Part shown: positions 1 through 9,166 of the stretch, piece after piece
How positions within the stretch are numbered: position 1 is the first letter of the stretch
How the letters are laid out: each line of letters begins with the position of its first letter
Origin: Alphaproteobacteria bacterium
Lineage (GTDB): Bacteria; Pseudomonadota; Alphaproteobacteria; Micropepsales; Micropepsaceae
DNA: 64,000 nt
Direction of reading: 5' to 3'
Assembly: GCA_019241645.1 (NCBI GenBank)
Contig: JAFAWQ010000003.1
Coordinates: forward strand, 124,001 to 188,000
Translations under genes and position numbers: made by a program
The notes under the pieces: generated by a model
What the model saw: the letters and a program-made list of their open reading frames with translations, nothing else
What the model was told of the DNA's origin: nothing
The model's database searches: none

Positions 1-3000
1 GAAGAAGAGCCGTTCGCAGGGCGACGAAAACCTTGCGCGTCTGACCGAGGGTCGTATTGAAATTGCCCCAGGCGCTGACAATGCCATCGGCAATCAGCGT
101 GTTCATCTGCCTGGCATCGGTGAGGCCGGTTTTGACGGTAGCGAGAGCCTGAGCCGCCTTCTCCAAGGTCTCGACCATTTTTTGATCGCCGATGGAGGCG
201 GCTACGGATTGTGCGATCGGTAGAACTTGTCGAAGCGTCTCCCCAAGTTCCGCCACTTTCTTTTTCAGCGCATCGACTTCTTCTGCAGAGGAGCCATCGG
301 AGAACGCGCGTTGCAGTTCCTGCGCCGCAGTCGTGTATTGCTCCGACAGAGCGGAAATCTGTTGTATGACCGTCTGCGCGTTCTGAGCCTGGTGGCTTAT
401 GTCATAGTAGTAGCCTGCCGCTTGTTTCAGGGAATCGAGCACTCCAGGAGGGAAGCCGCCGCCGGCGTCAGCGAATTTTTTCGTCCACTCGCTGATCTGT
501 TTTTGGATGAATAGGGACCGCTCGGCGCCTTCGCCGTACAGACGAGCCGCCATCGAGGCGTCCTGTGCTGCTTTGGCGTCGTCCTGCCACGCCTTGATCT
601 GATCGTTCAGATCGGTCGTGACCTTCTCTATTTGGGTCTCGCCGGTCGAAAGAATAGGGGACGCCCCACCCATTTTTGTCGCGGCAAAGTTCAAAACATC
701 CGCAACAGTCCGACCTCCGCCGAGGATGGACGGGTTTGAGCGAGTAGCCGAAGCGCCAGCGATCTTCGACGCCAGCTCATCCGGGTTGGCGAGAATCATT
801 TTGATCGCGCCGGACGCTCCGAGAAAATGCGCAAGATAGGTGTTTGCCGCCGTAACCGGAACACCGGCTAGCGCGAGTGCGACTTGGTTCTGCCGGGTAA
901 AAGCTTCCAGAACTTGCCGAGCCGCGTCAGCGTTGGCGCGTTGCGCCAGCTTCGCCTGTTCGGTCCAGTCCGCCAATTTCGGAAAGACCTGATCGAATAG
1001 CTGCAGCCAGGTTGCATTCGTGAATTGGCCGATGCCGAACGCGGAGGAGTTAGGATTCCTCGCCGTGACTTTGCCGCCACTCTCGACATAGATTATGCGT
1101 TCGATGATCGCCTTGTTATCGACAGGGAATGCCGACGCAGCGTCCTTCGCAGCCAGCGCGTGAACCTTGGCGACGACTTCGCTGTACATCTGTATCGCGC
1201 GAGCGAGAAGAACAGGGTCGTTCGCCGCCTGGTCTATAAGTTTCAGGAAAATGGTGGTGGCTTTATTGATTTGGTCTTCAAAACCGAATTGCTTCTTTAG
1301 GTCGGGTGCTATGTCGCCCAATGATCGCAGTGTATCTGCAAAACCTTCGGCGGAATCCCGCGCCTTGTCGAAGCCTGTCGAGGCGTCAAGACCAAGTGTC
1401 TTCAGGTCTCCGGGTGTTCCTTTGCCGCGGGAAAGGCGCAGTTCGGCTTCACCTTCTTTGACGGCTTTAAGCAACTCGCCGTATTTCTTCGCAATGTCGA
1501 GCAATTGGGCCGCGAAATCCTGGTATTGAGGATTCGCTACTCCGAAATCGCTTACTGCTTTCCTGAACTCCTCATAAGAAGCCTTGCCCCTCCGAAACTT
1601 GTCGATGATGGAATCGAGTTTCTTGCCAAGAGCATCCTGTTCAAAGACGGGAACATCGGAACCCGTGCTAACGACTTGCGGCACTGAGGGTAGGTTGTTT
1701 TGCGCCGTCGCGAGTTCGTTCTTGAGTTTCGTCAGGTTGGCGAGAATCTGGACTTCCGTAACGTCCTTGATCTTCTTCGCCCAATTCTCGACCTTTCCCG
1801 CAGCCTCGTCGTAGCCCTCTTTGATTTTTTCGAGGTGACGAGCGTGCTCGTCGAGCGCGGCAGTAGCGCCATCGACACTTGTAATCCACTTCCCCAGAAC
1901 GGTTTCGAGCGCGAAAGCGACTCCGGTGATGATGAGTCCGGTGCCACCGCCAATCGCCGCCCAGAACGCCCGGGCCGCCGCCGCCACAGTGCCGAACTTG
2001 CCAACGAGTCCGAGCAGCCAAAGGTCGATCTTCACCGCCAGCCACGCCTTGAAAGCTGTCGTAATGAGACCGAAGTTTCGAACGACGATCGGAACGAGTG
2101 AAATTATTCTCCCGAGCAACGCCCCCAACTGCGTGAAAAATCGTCGCGCATCGTCGGTCTGTAGGTACTTGTTCAGTTGGGCGATACCGACGCCGAGTTG
2201 TGAAATGAACCCGCCTTGCCCGATTGAGATGGCCGCCTGTTCCATAAGCGCCCGCAGCCGGCCAATCTGGGCCTGCGTGGTCCCCAACGCTGCGGGAAGT
2301 TGCTTGCCGTACTTCTCATCCAGCTTGTCGGCGAGTTTACCGAGGGTATCCTGGTCGGCGAAAATTTCGCCCTGACGCATCATCTTGTCGAGCTTGGCCG
2401 TGGACACGCCCAACGCATCGGCGAAGATTTGGAACGCGCCGGAAAGCCGGTCGCCCAACTGTCGCCGCAATTCTTCCGATTGAACCTTACCCTTCGAAAT
2501 CATCTGCGTCAGCGCGAGGAAGACGCCTGACACCTGTTCCGTAGAAAGCTGTGCTACCCGGCCAGCTTCGGCGACGGACAAGAAGATGCGTCGGGTTTGC
2601 GCGGTGCTGAAGTTCGCGGCTTGTGCGGCAATGGCGAATTTCGAATACTCACCCAACAACACGGAGAAGGAAATACCAAGTCGAATCGATTGCTCGCGCA
2701 ACCATGCGATATCGGCGCCCACCTTCTGCGTGTCGCCATTGAAGGCGACCGCCAAACGGTTCTGTGCGCCTTGGAAACTCTGATAGGCCGTGAGCACGGA
2801 TCCGATGGCGTTAATCAGACCGTAAGGACCAATGAACCCGAACACCATCGACAAGAGTTCGTAACGGAACAGACGAATAGCTTGCGCGATGCCTGCCGAA
2901 CGATCACCGAACGCTGCGGTCGCCGCTGTCGCCCGTTGTGCGGCGCTCGGCATCGCAAAGAACGCAGCCGTGGTTTCCTTTAGTTGTGTCCACAGGGAGC

Positions 3001-3655
3001 GGGTTCCCGCAGCGGCTTGTTGGGCCGCAGGCGCGATAGGTGGTAACGAACTGGCGAGACGACGGACGCCTTCGGCGGCTTGTTGAAGTTGCTGCGGACT
3101 TACCGACCCGGCCCCAATGGCGAACGTCGCCGCAGATCCCGCAGCGCCGGCGGATGAACGCATCTGTTGCAGCGTCGTCGCGGACTTAGCGAGTGCGGCT
3201 TGCTGCGCGGTAATCGACGACGTGAGTTGCTTCGCCTGGACCGACAGTCTCGCCTGTTCGGCCGTCACGCCTTCAAGGCGAAGCTTATACGACTCTGCGT
3301 TCTTTCCGCCCGCAGCAATTGTCGTGTTCAGAGTTGCGGCGGCTCGCTCCGCCGCCTCCATTTGCACCTTGACCGCGGAGAGCTGAGCTTCCGTCTCGGC
3401 GAGATTTTTCTGCTGTTTAGCTAACGATGCAGCCGCCTTATCGACGGCTGAATCGGTCTTCTGAACAGCACCTACGAGTCCGAGACTCGCTACCTTCAAT
3501 TGTTCGAGCAGCGATGACGTAGCGCCGCTGCTCGAACTTAGCTTTTCTTGCGCTCCGGTGAGGGTCTTGATGGCGTCGGCGACCGTGAGAATAGCCTTAC
3601 CGGCTTCCTCTCGGGCCTTGATGACCATTGTGACATCAGTCTGTCGTCCGGTCAT
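1..3655 (-). CDS. phage tail tape measure protein (3' end outside window)
   Basis: The frame stays open from an ATG at 3655 to the left edge, giving at least 1,217 residues. It should set tail length and sit in the tail tube lumen. Residues 1-200 are Ala/Gln/Lys-rich and look coiled-coil. Residues about 270-440 carry the tape-measure signature, including SKGKVQSEELRRQLGDRLSG. There are hydrophobic stretches near 250 and 600. Around residue 858 is a lytic-transglycosylase-like block, VESGG followed by NPNSSAFGIGQF, with Glu858 as the likely catalytic acid. This suggests peptidoglycan cleavage during DNA entry. The start codon overlaps the stop of the upstream gene by one base (TGATG), so it is the last visible gene of the early-side operon. 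The C-terminus is missing. Confidence 0.85.
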   Translation of the reverse strand, partial: MTGRQTDVTMVIKAREEAGKAILTVADAIKTLTGAQEKLSSSSGATSSLLEQLKVASLGLVGAVQKTDSAVDKAAASLAKQQKNLAETEAQLSAVKVQMEAAERAAATLNTTIAAGGKNAESYKLRLEGVTAEQARLSVQAKQLTSSITAQQAALAKSATTLQQMRSSAGAAGSAATFAIGAGSVSPQQLQQAAEGVRRLASSLPPIAPAAQQAAAGTRSLWTQLKETTAAFFAMPSAAQRATAATAAFGDRSAGIAQAIRLFRYELLSMVFGFIGPYGLINAIGSVLTAYQSFQGAQNRLAVAFNGDTQKVGADIAWLREQSIRLGISFSVLLGEYSKFAIAAQAANFSTAQTRRIFLSVAEAGRVAQLSTEQVSGVFLALTQMISKGKVQSEELRRQLGDRLSGAFQIFADALGVSTAKLDKMMRQGEIFADQDTLGKLADKLDEKYGKQLPAALGTTQAQIGRLRALMEQAAISIGQGGFISQLGVGIAQLNKYLQTDDARRFFTQLGALLGRIISLVPIVVRNFGLITTAFKAWLAVKIDLWLLGLVGKFGTVAAAARAFWAAIGGGTGLIITGVAFALETVLGKWITSVDGATAALDEHARHLEKIKEGYDEAAGKVENWAKKIKDVTEVQILANLTKLKNELATAQNNLPSVPQVVSTGSDVPVFEQDALGKKLDSIIDKFRRGKASYEEFRKAVSDFGVANPQYQDFAAQLLDIAKKYGELLKAVKEGEAELRLSRGKGTPGDLKTLGLDASTGFDKARDSAEGFADTLRSLGDIAPDLKKQFGFEDQINKATTIFLKLIDQAANDPVLLARAIQMYSEVVAKVHALAAKDAASAFPVDNKAIIERIIYVESGGKVTARNPNSSAFGIGQFTNATWLQLFDQVFPKLADWTEQAKLAQRANADAARQVLEAFTRQNQVALALAGVPVTAANTYLAHFLGASGAIKMILANPDELASKIAGASATRSNPSILGGGRTVADVLNFAATKMGGASPILSTGETQIEKVTTDLNDQIKAWQDDAKAAQDASMAARLYGEGAERSLFIQKQISEWTKKFADAGGGFPPGVLDSLKQAAGYYYDISHQAQNAQTVIQQISALSEQYTTAAQELQRAFSDGSSAEEVDALKKKVAELGETLRQVLPIAQSVAASIGDQKMVETLEKAAQALATVKTGLTDARQMNTLIADGIVSAWGNFNTTLGQTRKVFVALRTALL

Positions 3656-4215
3656 CAATGCCTCCGATGGTTGGTGCGCCGACGTGCGACGCGTTGTGGT
3701 GTTGCCATCGCGGGAAACAAATTGATCCCGCGGGCGAGACATGCCTTCATCACCCGTTCCCGTGCGATGGGCTCTAAAAACTTACCAAGATTGCTTTGCT
3801 GTTCCGCCGATACAGCGAGCTTCGAGATAATTCGGCCCCAGCCAAACAGACGGATCGTTGGCTCAACGATCAGCGCAAAAAGCGAGAAGGACAGGCCGGC
3901 CGGTAGCCTGCCGATATGGCCGTGGGCATCAGGCTCCATTGTGCCAAAAGCGATGACATGCGGGACAATAACGACCAGCGCTTCGGCTAACTCTTGCGCT
4001 GCTGAAGGTAAGTTGGCGGCCGGAATATGAACCTCGTCGAGATACCGAGCAAAACGGTCAAGAATGCCGCCAAGACGTGGCGCCAAGAGCGCGACAATTT
4101 CGTCCAGTTCATGCTCAGATAGCGAGCGAAACAGGATAACCTCGTCGTTTACTATTAAGGTATCGACATGTGGCTGCGCACCGTCCGCCACTCCGAATTT
4201 TGCTGGATTGCTCAT
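3655..4215 (-). CDS. phage protein of unknown function between primase and tape measure
   Basis: This 186-residue protein has no family I recognise. The N-terminal half is acidic, the middle is predicted helical with a hydrophobic segment (about residues 108-122), and the C-terminal 20 residues are very basic (RRRTNHRRH at the end). Its start overlaps the stop of the primase gene (ATGA) and its stop overlaps the tape measure start (TGATG), so all three are translationally coupled. In many siphophages the gene just upstream of the tape measure encodes a tail assembly chaperone. Position alone makes that possible here, but I see no frameshift site or chaperone motif. Confidence 0.7.
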   Translation of the reverse strand: MSNPAKFGVADGAQPHVDTLIVNDEVILFRSLSEHELDEIVALLAPRLGGILDRFARYLDEVHIPAANLPSAAQELAEALVVIVPHVIAFGTMEPDAHGHIGRLPAGLSFSLFALIVEPTIRLFGWGRIISKLAVSAEQQSNLGKFLEPIARERVMKACLARGINLFPAMATPQRVARRRTNHRRH

Positions 4216-6626
4216 GCGGCGTCGTCCAGCTCATCGAAGCCATCATGATCGGACTGAACGACAAGCCCGATGATCCGACGGCCGCTTTTTCTACTCGGAT
4301 CCCGCCGCAGTCCCGGTCGCTGTAGCACTTGGCGTGAAAACATCGGTTTTGATGGCGCGGTCATACCTTCCCTGCCGCAGAACCACCGGTAGCTTAAATA
4401 GGCATCTTCGATCTTCGTGCGAGCAGAGGAGTCGAGTACACAGCACTCTGTTAGCCACGCGCCCAGAATGTCCGTTTCTTCGCGATACGCGGTTGCACGG
4501 GCGCGGATCTCAGTCGGAACTTGCAGCCCGCAACGCTGCCATTCCAGGCAGCCTTGCAATGCCCAGTTCAAAACGCCGGGCAGTTCCGTTGCGATTATCT
4601 GCCTATCTAAATCTGGGATCTGGCTTTCCATTGCGAGCTGTTGTGCGAACTCAATCGGCACCAGCCGCCGCCAAAAACCGTCAGAGTTGTCCAACACACC
4701 GGGGAGATGGTTTCCCCGGATCCATAACTTGTGTGTGGGCACGAAGGAAAACGCTTCGGAATACAGCTTCCGAGCCGCAATGCGCTCCCGCGACGCAAGG
4801 TCTTTAACGCGTTTGTCGTCGAAAACATCGCCCTGCCGAGTCTCGTTGGCTAACACGAGGCGGGCGCCCGGCAGCGTCGCCAGCAAACGATCGCTTTCGT
4901 TTTCGTTTCGCGACTTCGTGAGAAGACCGGCGCCGACGGTCACGGCATAGTCGCCTAGAAGCGAGGAGACGACATTCGCTAGTACGGACTTGCCATTCGC
5001 GCCGACGCCGTACGCAAAGAAGAGCTTTTCCTCGTCAATGTTGCCCGTGAGCGTGTATCCGATCGCCCGCTGTAGAAAATTGCGGATCTCTAGTTGCGGC
5101 TGCACGTCTTCCAGAAACCGCAACCATCGGGGGCACGCTGCGATTGGATCGAAAACCGCCCCTGCTTGCTTCGAAACCATTTGTGAGGGCGCCGGCGAAA
5201 TCAATCGTCCGAGCCGGAGATCGATTACCCCGTTTTTGACACCCAACAGCATCGAGTCGGTGTCGAAGTCATCGGGCAAACGCGCCATTGCCGGAACCGA
5301 ACGCGCCATGCTGAGAACGGACTGAAGACGCGAGCCATCGCGGTTCAACCGCAGCGCATAAGCCAGGTGGGCCTTGTTGCGCTCGTTGGGATTCTCCCCG
5401 ACCGCAGATGCGGCTGCACTGAGTAATTTTTTCGCCAGAATTTTTGCGGCCTCGACCTCTTCGCCACGGCTGCACTCTTCCCATCGCGTGCCACTCCATC
5501 GCAGCCACTGCTTGTGGGAGTAGATGTGAAGAAATTTGTTTTGATAAACACGGGCGAAGCGTTGACCTGCATCGAGATCGCCCGCAGCGGTCTTCATCGC
5601 TTTGTCCGAAGGAACAACGGCAATTTGCAAAGGGTCGCCTAGAAGGTCTTCCTCGTCGGCCGGCAGCTCGTCGAACATCTCGGCAATCTCGACGGCGTAC
5701 GCAGCTGCCTTGAGCGTCGCCATGCTGAGCGGGTTGGGACTGCCGTTAAATGACTTCCAGACACGTCTCGAATCGGTCTCGTCGAATTTGGAGGATTGAG
5801 AGGCCCATTCGCACCACAGGTCGTAACCGCTTTCACCAAATTCGTTATGCAGACACATTCCCGCGGTTACCCATTTGCCTCTATCCTCCCCCCATTCCTC
5901 GAACGGTAGTTTGTCGAGAATGCGTTTTGCTTCCTTGATCGTCAGTCCCAATTTGTTGTCACTGGGGATGTGATTCCGATCGTCGGAAGGCAGAGCACCC
6001 CATGATTGAACGAGTTCGGCGCTCAATGTGGGCGCGCAGCCGAGTTCAATTGCGTCGAAATCCAGTGCCTTTAACCAGCGATAAGGCTTGCCAGTGATCG
6101 GATGGATGGATGGCGGGACGACGATGTTTTTTCCCGAGCCATAAATTGCAATCTCCCAGCACCAAGGGGACTTGCCAGCGTAATTCGTGTGTTCCGTCGA
6201 GCGAGCGATCTGTTTCGACCGGCAGGGTTTGTCGAGGAAGAAATAGACATGGCGTGACGAACCCCCAGACCCGCTCTGTACTGTTGGTGCGCGCCGCCAT
6301 TCAGGCCAACTCTTATCGAGCCAGGCATATGCTTCGGCCGCTTTGGCCTCCTCCCGCACGTCCAAATCCAGGACATGAATGAAGGCACCCCCGACATGCG
6401 AATAAGATCCAGGCCGGATGCCAACATTGAAGCCGGCTCGATAACTCCGCCGGAGCGATTCTGGTGTCTGTATGGGCGCGTTCGGCCATCCTTTATCAAC
6501 GGGGACCTTGTCATTGGGACGCAACCAGTGAACCGCAAACCCTATCGTGGACAGCGATAGCGCCGCGTCGAGGATGGAATCGAGTGCGCGCAGTCTCGCG
6601 GAAGGCTTTGAGCTCGCATGGCGCAT
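4212..6626 (-). CDS. phage bifunctional primase-polymerase / SF3 (D5-type) helicase
   Basis: The 804 residues have the full phage/plasmid P4-D5 primase-helicase layout. Residues about 20-200 are a prim-pol domain, with the metal-binding D-L-D at 87-89 and the conserved S-R-H at 124-126. Residues 228-310 resemble PriCT_2. Residues about 350-500 are the D5_N region. An SF3 AAA+ helicase follows, with Walker A GVGANGKS at 540-547 and later RLVLANE and GNHLP as Walker B and sensor motifs. It should prime and unwind phage DNA at its origin. The stop of the preceding gene abuts this start (TAAATG) and its own stop overlaps the next gene. Finding a replication gene coupled to a tail gene is unusual. 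Confidence 0.93.
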   Translation of the reverse strand: MRHASSKPSARLRALDSILDAALSLSTIGFAVHWLRPNDKVPVDKGWPNAPIQTPESLRRSYRAGFNVGIRPGSYSHVGGAFIHVLDLDVREEAKAAEAYAWLDKSWPEWRRAPTVQSGSGGSSRHVYFFLDKPCRSKQIARSTEHTNYAGKSPWCWEIAIYGSGKNIVVPPSIHPITGKPYRWLKALDFDAIELGCAPTLSAELVQSWGALPSDDRNHIPSDNKLGLTIKEAKRILDKLPFEEWGEDRGKWVTAGMCLHNEFGESGYDLWCEWASQSSKFDETDSRRVWKSFNGSPNPLSMATLKAAAYAVEIAEMFDELPADEEDLLGDPLQIAVVPSDKAMKTAAGDLDAGQRFARVYQNKFLHIYSHKQWLRWSGTRWEECSRGEEVEAAKILAKKLLSAAASAVGENPNERNKAHLAYALRLNRDGSRLQSVLSMARSVPAMARLPDDFDTDSMLLGVKNGVIDLRLGRLISPAPSQMVSKQAGAVFDPIAACPRWLRFLEDVQPQLEIRNFLQRAIGYTLTGNIDEEKLFFAYGVGANGKSVLANVVSSLLGDYAVTVGAGLLTKSRNENESDRLLATLPGARLVLANETRQGDVFDDKRVKDLASRERIAARKLYSEAFSFVPTHKLWIRGNHLPGVLDNSDGFWRRLVPIEFAQQLAMESQIPDLDRQIIATELPGVLNWALQGCLEWQRCGLQVPTEIRARATAYREETDILGAWLTECCVLDSSARTKIEDAYLSYRWFCGREGMTAPSKPMFSRQVLQRPGLRRDPSRKSGRRIIGLVVQSDHDGFDELDDAA

Positions 6627-6917
6627 TTATCGCTCGCGTCCCAGTGCTTCTGCGGACCACGGCACTGAATCTTCCGTCCCGTAGGTCCAGTAGGAACCGA
6701 CCAGAAGTCCCCGCATCGTGTCATCTGAAAAGAACTCAAGCTGCAGTTCGGCTTTCTCTGCTGCCGCCCGACCATACATCCGGGCTGCGCCGGCTCGCGC
6801 AAATGCGATCGACTTCGAAAATGGAGAGGCAATTTCGATGGGTAGTCCATCGCGAGTGAGCTGACGGGTGTACGCCCGCTGCCATCGCTGCCAATAGGGT
6901 GGTAGGTTTCGGCTCAC
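6627..6917 (-). CDS. small phage protein, unknown function (GTG start)
   Basis: I read this as a 96-residue protein starting at a GTG that overlaps the stop of the upstream gene (GTGA at 6914-6917). Its TAA directly abuts the primase ATG. A longer version of the frame exists upstream, but it lies inside the neighbouring gene and has the odd Arg/Cys-rich composition of a shadow frame. The protein has a basic, Trp- and Tyr-rich N-terminus and a FARAGAARMYGRAA helix. Its position directly before the primase suggests a replication accessory role, which is inference only. Confidence 0.65.
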   Translation of the reverse strand: MSRNLPPYWQRWQRAYTRQLTRDGLPIEIASPFSKSIAFARAGAARMYGRAAAEKAELQLEFFSDDTMRGLLVGSYWTYGTEDSVPWSAEALGRER

Positions 6918-7783
6918 TGCCTTGCTTGCGCCAATACAAGGTTGAGCCAGACTGTTGCTGCCCGGGCAAAACCTGCGCTCGGGACGAAGACCGTCTCGCG
7001 CTCCAAATAGAGGCCAGGGGCAATCTCGCCTTGGGCAGCAAGCGCGCCTGCGACACCCTCCGGTGCGATGGGAAAAACTAGCGACTGTTGATCGCCGCCG
7101 GAAAACTTCAACTGCGCGGGCACTTTTCCAAATTGCTTTTCCAACCTCGCGAGAGATTGCTTTCCTGCGCTCCCTTTCGCGCAAAGTGAGAACGCCTTTG
7201 GTCGTTTTGGAATCCTGGTCGGAGACTGTGAAGCTAACTTAGCCTTCGAGCTCGGTGCTGGGGTCACCGGCACTGTCGTCACTGGACTGGTCGGCTGTGA
7301 CTCGGCCGGTTGATTACGCAACCCGGGACTGTTTGTGAGCAACTCAATCCACTCATGGGACAGTTGCGGCGGCGGATACGAGTCCATGCAAACGCGGCGG
7401 CCTACCTTGGCCTCGGCCTCTTCCCCGGTCCACCGAAACTCTTGCGGATCTGCCTTTGTAATTGCGTATCCGAACCCTTGCGTGATCCATCGCTGCTCAA
7501 CTCGCAACCTGGCCCGCGGCACAATCTCCGTTGGCAAGGAAAACAGAAACAGCGTGAACTCACCGGCCACATGGCGTTCCATCCGGCAGGGTAGAAACAT
7601 CCCAGCTACGCGGCCTACCAATGGTCCAGCTTGCGTTTCAAATTCGGAGAGAGCGTGCTTGCCGCTCGCGCCGAAGGCCGTAACGACTACGAATTCCTCC
7701 GTGCGCTCGTTCCGCACTGGATCCGAGCGAGGACCGTAAGCGGCCTTGGAAATCCGTTTGGCTATCTCGTCGTCATTCGACAT
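6914..7783 (-). CDS. phage protein of unknown function
   Basis: This is 289 residues from the ATG at 7783, which has GGAAGG eight bases upstream. A TTG at 7810 that overlaps the previous stop would add nine residues. The N-terminal 150 residues look globular, with alternating strands (EEFVVVTAFG, GEFTLFLFSLP). A Pro/Ser/Thr-rich linker covers about 165-205, and a second globular part with several beta-like segments ends the protein (LVFPIAP, GLYLERETVFVP). I recognise no family. It sits in the early polycistron and overlaps the next gene by four bases. Confidence 0.75.
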   Translation of the reverse strand: MSNDDEIAKRISKAAYGPRSDPVRNERTEEFVVVTAFGASGKHALSEFETQAGPLVGRVAGMFLPCRMERHVAGEFTLFLFSLPTEIVPRARLRVEQRWITQGFGYAITKADPQEFRWTGEEAEAKVGRRVCMDSYPPPQLSHEWIELLTNSPGLRNQPAESQPTSPVTTVPVTPAPSSKAKLASQSPTRIPKRPKAFSLCAKGSAGKQSLARLEKQFGKVPAQLKFSGGDQQSLVFPIAPEGVAGALAAQGEIAPGLYLERETVFVPSAGFARAATVWLNLVLAQARQ

Positions 7784-7806
7784 GCCTGCATCCTTCCCAA
7801 TCACCG

Positions 7807-8157
7807 TCAAATTAGGTCCTCAAACGACGAATCGGACGACGTTTGGAACGGATATCTTGGCTGCGGCCATGTCTCGGGCTTTGGTTCAACTGGCGACGTG
7901 CCGCCGCTATCTCGTCGCCATACTTTCGTTGCCTCTTCGGCGACCTTTTCCCAGCCGGAATCTAGGACCTCGATGGCACCAGCTTCGAGAAGACGTTGCA
8001 CAACGGCGGGATCATCGATTTCGAATTGGCTTCCAGGTTTGTGAAGGTCAACCTTTGGTGCGAAGCGCACACGGCCGTCCACGTCGAGGCTTCCGGTTGG
8101 AACGAGAACCGCGTTTGGACTGTACTGAATTGCGTGAATAGCTCGGACTTTTGTCAC
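7807..8157 (-). CDS. small phage protein, unknown function (GTG start)
   Basis: This 116-residue protein starts at a GTG that overlaps the upstream stop (GTGA at 8154-8157). The first 70 residues contain short beta-like segments and a VQRLLEAGAIEVLD motif. This resembles the small head/tail-completion or DNA-binding proteins of phages, but not specifically enough to assign. The C-terminal 45 residues are Pro/Ser/Trp-rich and probably disordered. It is the third gene of the early operon. Confidence 0.7.
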   Translation of the reverse strand: MTKVRAIHAIQYSPNAVLVPTGSLDVDGRVRFAPKVDLHKPGSQFEIDDPAVVQRLLEAGAIEVLDSGWEKVAEEATKVWRRDSGGTSPVEPKPETWPQPRYPFQTSSDSSFEDLI

Positions 8158-8816
8158 GACGAGGCTCCTTCAGTGGCGGTGACGAGGAGTCGGGCCGTTT
8201 CGTCGGCGACGGCCTCGGGGAAAGCGGTATCCGTCAAGCGCTCGGGTCGGACAAAAAACGTCAGGCCCTTGCGAAACCTGTCCGCGACGAATGTCCCCGA
8301 AAATTCATCCGGAAACTCATCCGGGGAAACGACAGCTTGTACATGCGTAATACCGCGCGCGAGGCCATCGGCCGCCGCCAGAGACACGACATAAGAAGCG
8401 AGAGCATCGAGGCCGTCCTTTATTGCCCGTGCAGCGTCAGACCGGATTTCTGAAGCCGCCGCGAACGCATGATGCGCGATACGCTGCTCGACTTCAGTGA
8501 GGATTTTCTTCAACTCCGTCTCACGGTCTTGCGACAGGGTGATTGCCGCAGGAAGGGGCTCACGTTCGGCTTTGATCTCGAGCAATTCCTTTCGACGCTT
8601 TGCATTTGGTGGTGCCGTTTCTTCACCATCCAACAATCGAAGCGCGGCCTCATGAGACTCCGCTTGCAGTAGCGCAGCCTCCCTATTCCCCAACTTGGCA
8701 TCACGTTCTTGGAGCGATTGTGTGGTCCCAGCCTGCTTTTCGATCTGTTGCAAAATCGCAGACTTCGCTTTCAGCTCGCTCCGTAGCTCGCTTAGCCAGC
8801 GGCTGTCAGTGACCAT
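8154..8816 (-). CDS. coiled-coil phage protein, unknown function
   Basis: This 220-residue protein has a long charged helical N-terminal half (residues 5-120; repeated Glu/Lys/Gln/Leu) that should form a coiled coil, and a mixed C-terminal half. Phage scaffolding and minor structural proteins often look like this, but so do recombination and replication accessory proteins. Its place in the replication operon favours the latter. Its start lies inside the 3' end of the HTH gene (11-base overlap), and its stop overlaps the next GTG. Confidence 0.75.
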   Translation of the reverse strand: MVTDSRWLSELRSELKAKSAILQQIEKQAGTTQSLQERDAKLGNREAALLQAESHEAALRLLDGEETAPPNAKRRKELLEIKAEREPLPAAITLSQDRETELKKILTEVEQRIAHHAFAAASEIRSDAARAIKDGLDALASYVVSLAAADGLARGITHVQAVVSPDEFPDEFSGTFVADRFRKGLTFFVRPERLTDTAFPEAVADETARLLVTATEGASS

Positions 8817-9063
8817 CGGATTCTCCTGTGGTTTTCGTGCGCGCCGCAGCCCAGGTCTCTAGGCTGTTCTCACCTGTAAGCGGGTAGACGACCCGTCGAC
8901 CGTTCGGCGGTAGGGAAATGAACGGTGGCGACTTTTCCGGGTGATACAGCCGCAGCTTCTGCAGGTACGACACAGAAACACCGAGCCGTTGGGCAATGGT
9001 CCTAGTGTCGGCAAATTCAGGGCACGCCATGCGTCCTCGCAGTTCGTTTCGCGAGACGATCAT
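8806..9063 (-). CDS. small helix-turn-helix DNA-binding phage protein
   Basis: In this 85-residue protein, residues 19-40 (TRTIAQRLGVSVSYLQKLR) match the helix-turn-helix of AlpA, excisionase and MerR-like small proteins. A wing-like segment follows (PPNGRRVVYPL). It is the first gene of the minus-strand operon and so a candidate regulator or excisionase. The starting ATG at 9063 is the only sensible choice. The leader just upstream holds a G-rich tract (ten G at 9117-9126) and one copy of a GGGGGACTTT motif discussed in the findings. Confidence 0.75.
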   Translation of the reverse strand: MIVSRNELRGRMACPEFADTRTIAQRLGVSVSYLQKLRLYHPEKSPPFISLPPNGRRVVYPLTGENSLETWAAARTKTTGESDGH

Positions 9064-9166
9064 GCGAACAAAAACGAAGGCTAAAGAATAGACTTCTCGG
9101 GGGGACTTTGGCCCACGGGGGGGGGGTACTCGCGAAACCCGACTCTGCCGTAACGCGCTCGCGGAG

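Noticed and set aside
6627-7184. 185-codon version of the small gene before the primase
   Set aside because: The extra 89 residues overlap the neighbouring gene and are Arg/Cys-rich. The GTG at 6917, which overlaps the previous stop, is a better start.
9117-9126. Run of ten G
   Set aside because: It could be a phase-variation tract or a sequencing artefact, but it lies outside any coding frame and upstream of an ordinary gene, so I make no claim.
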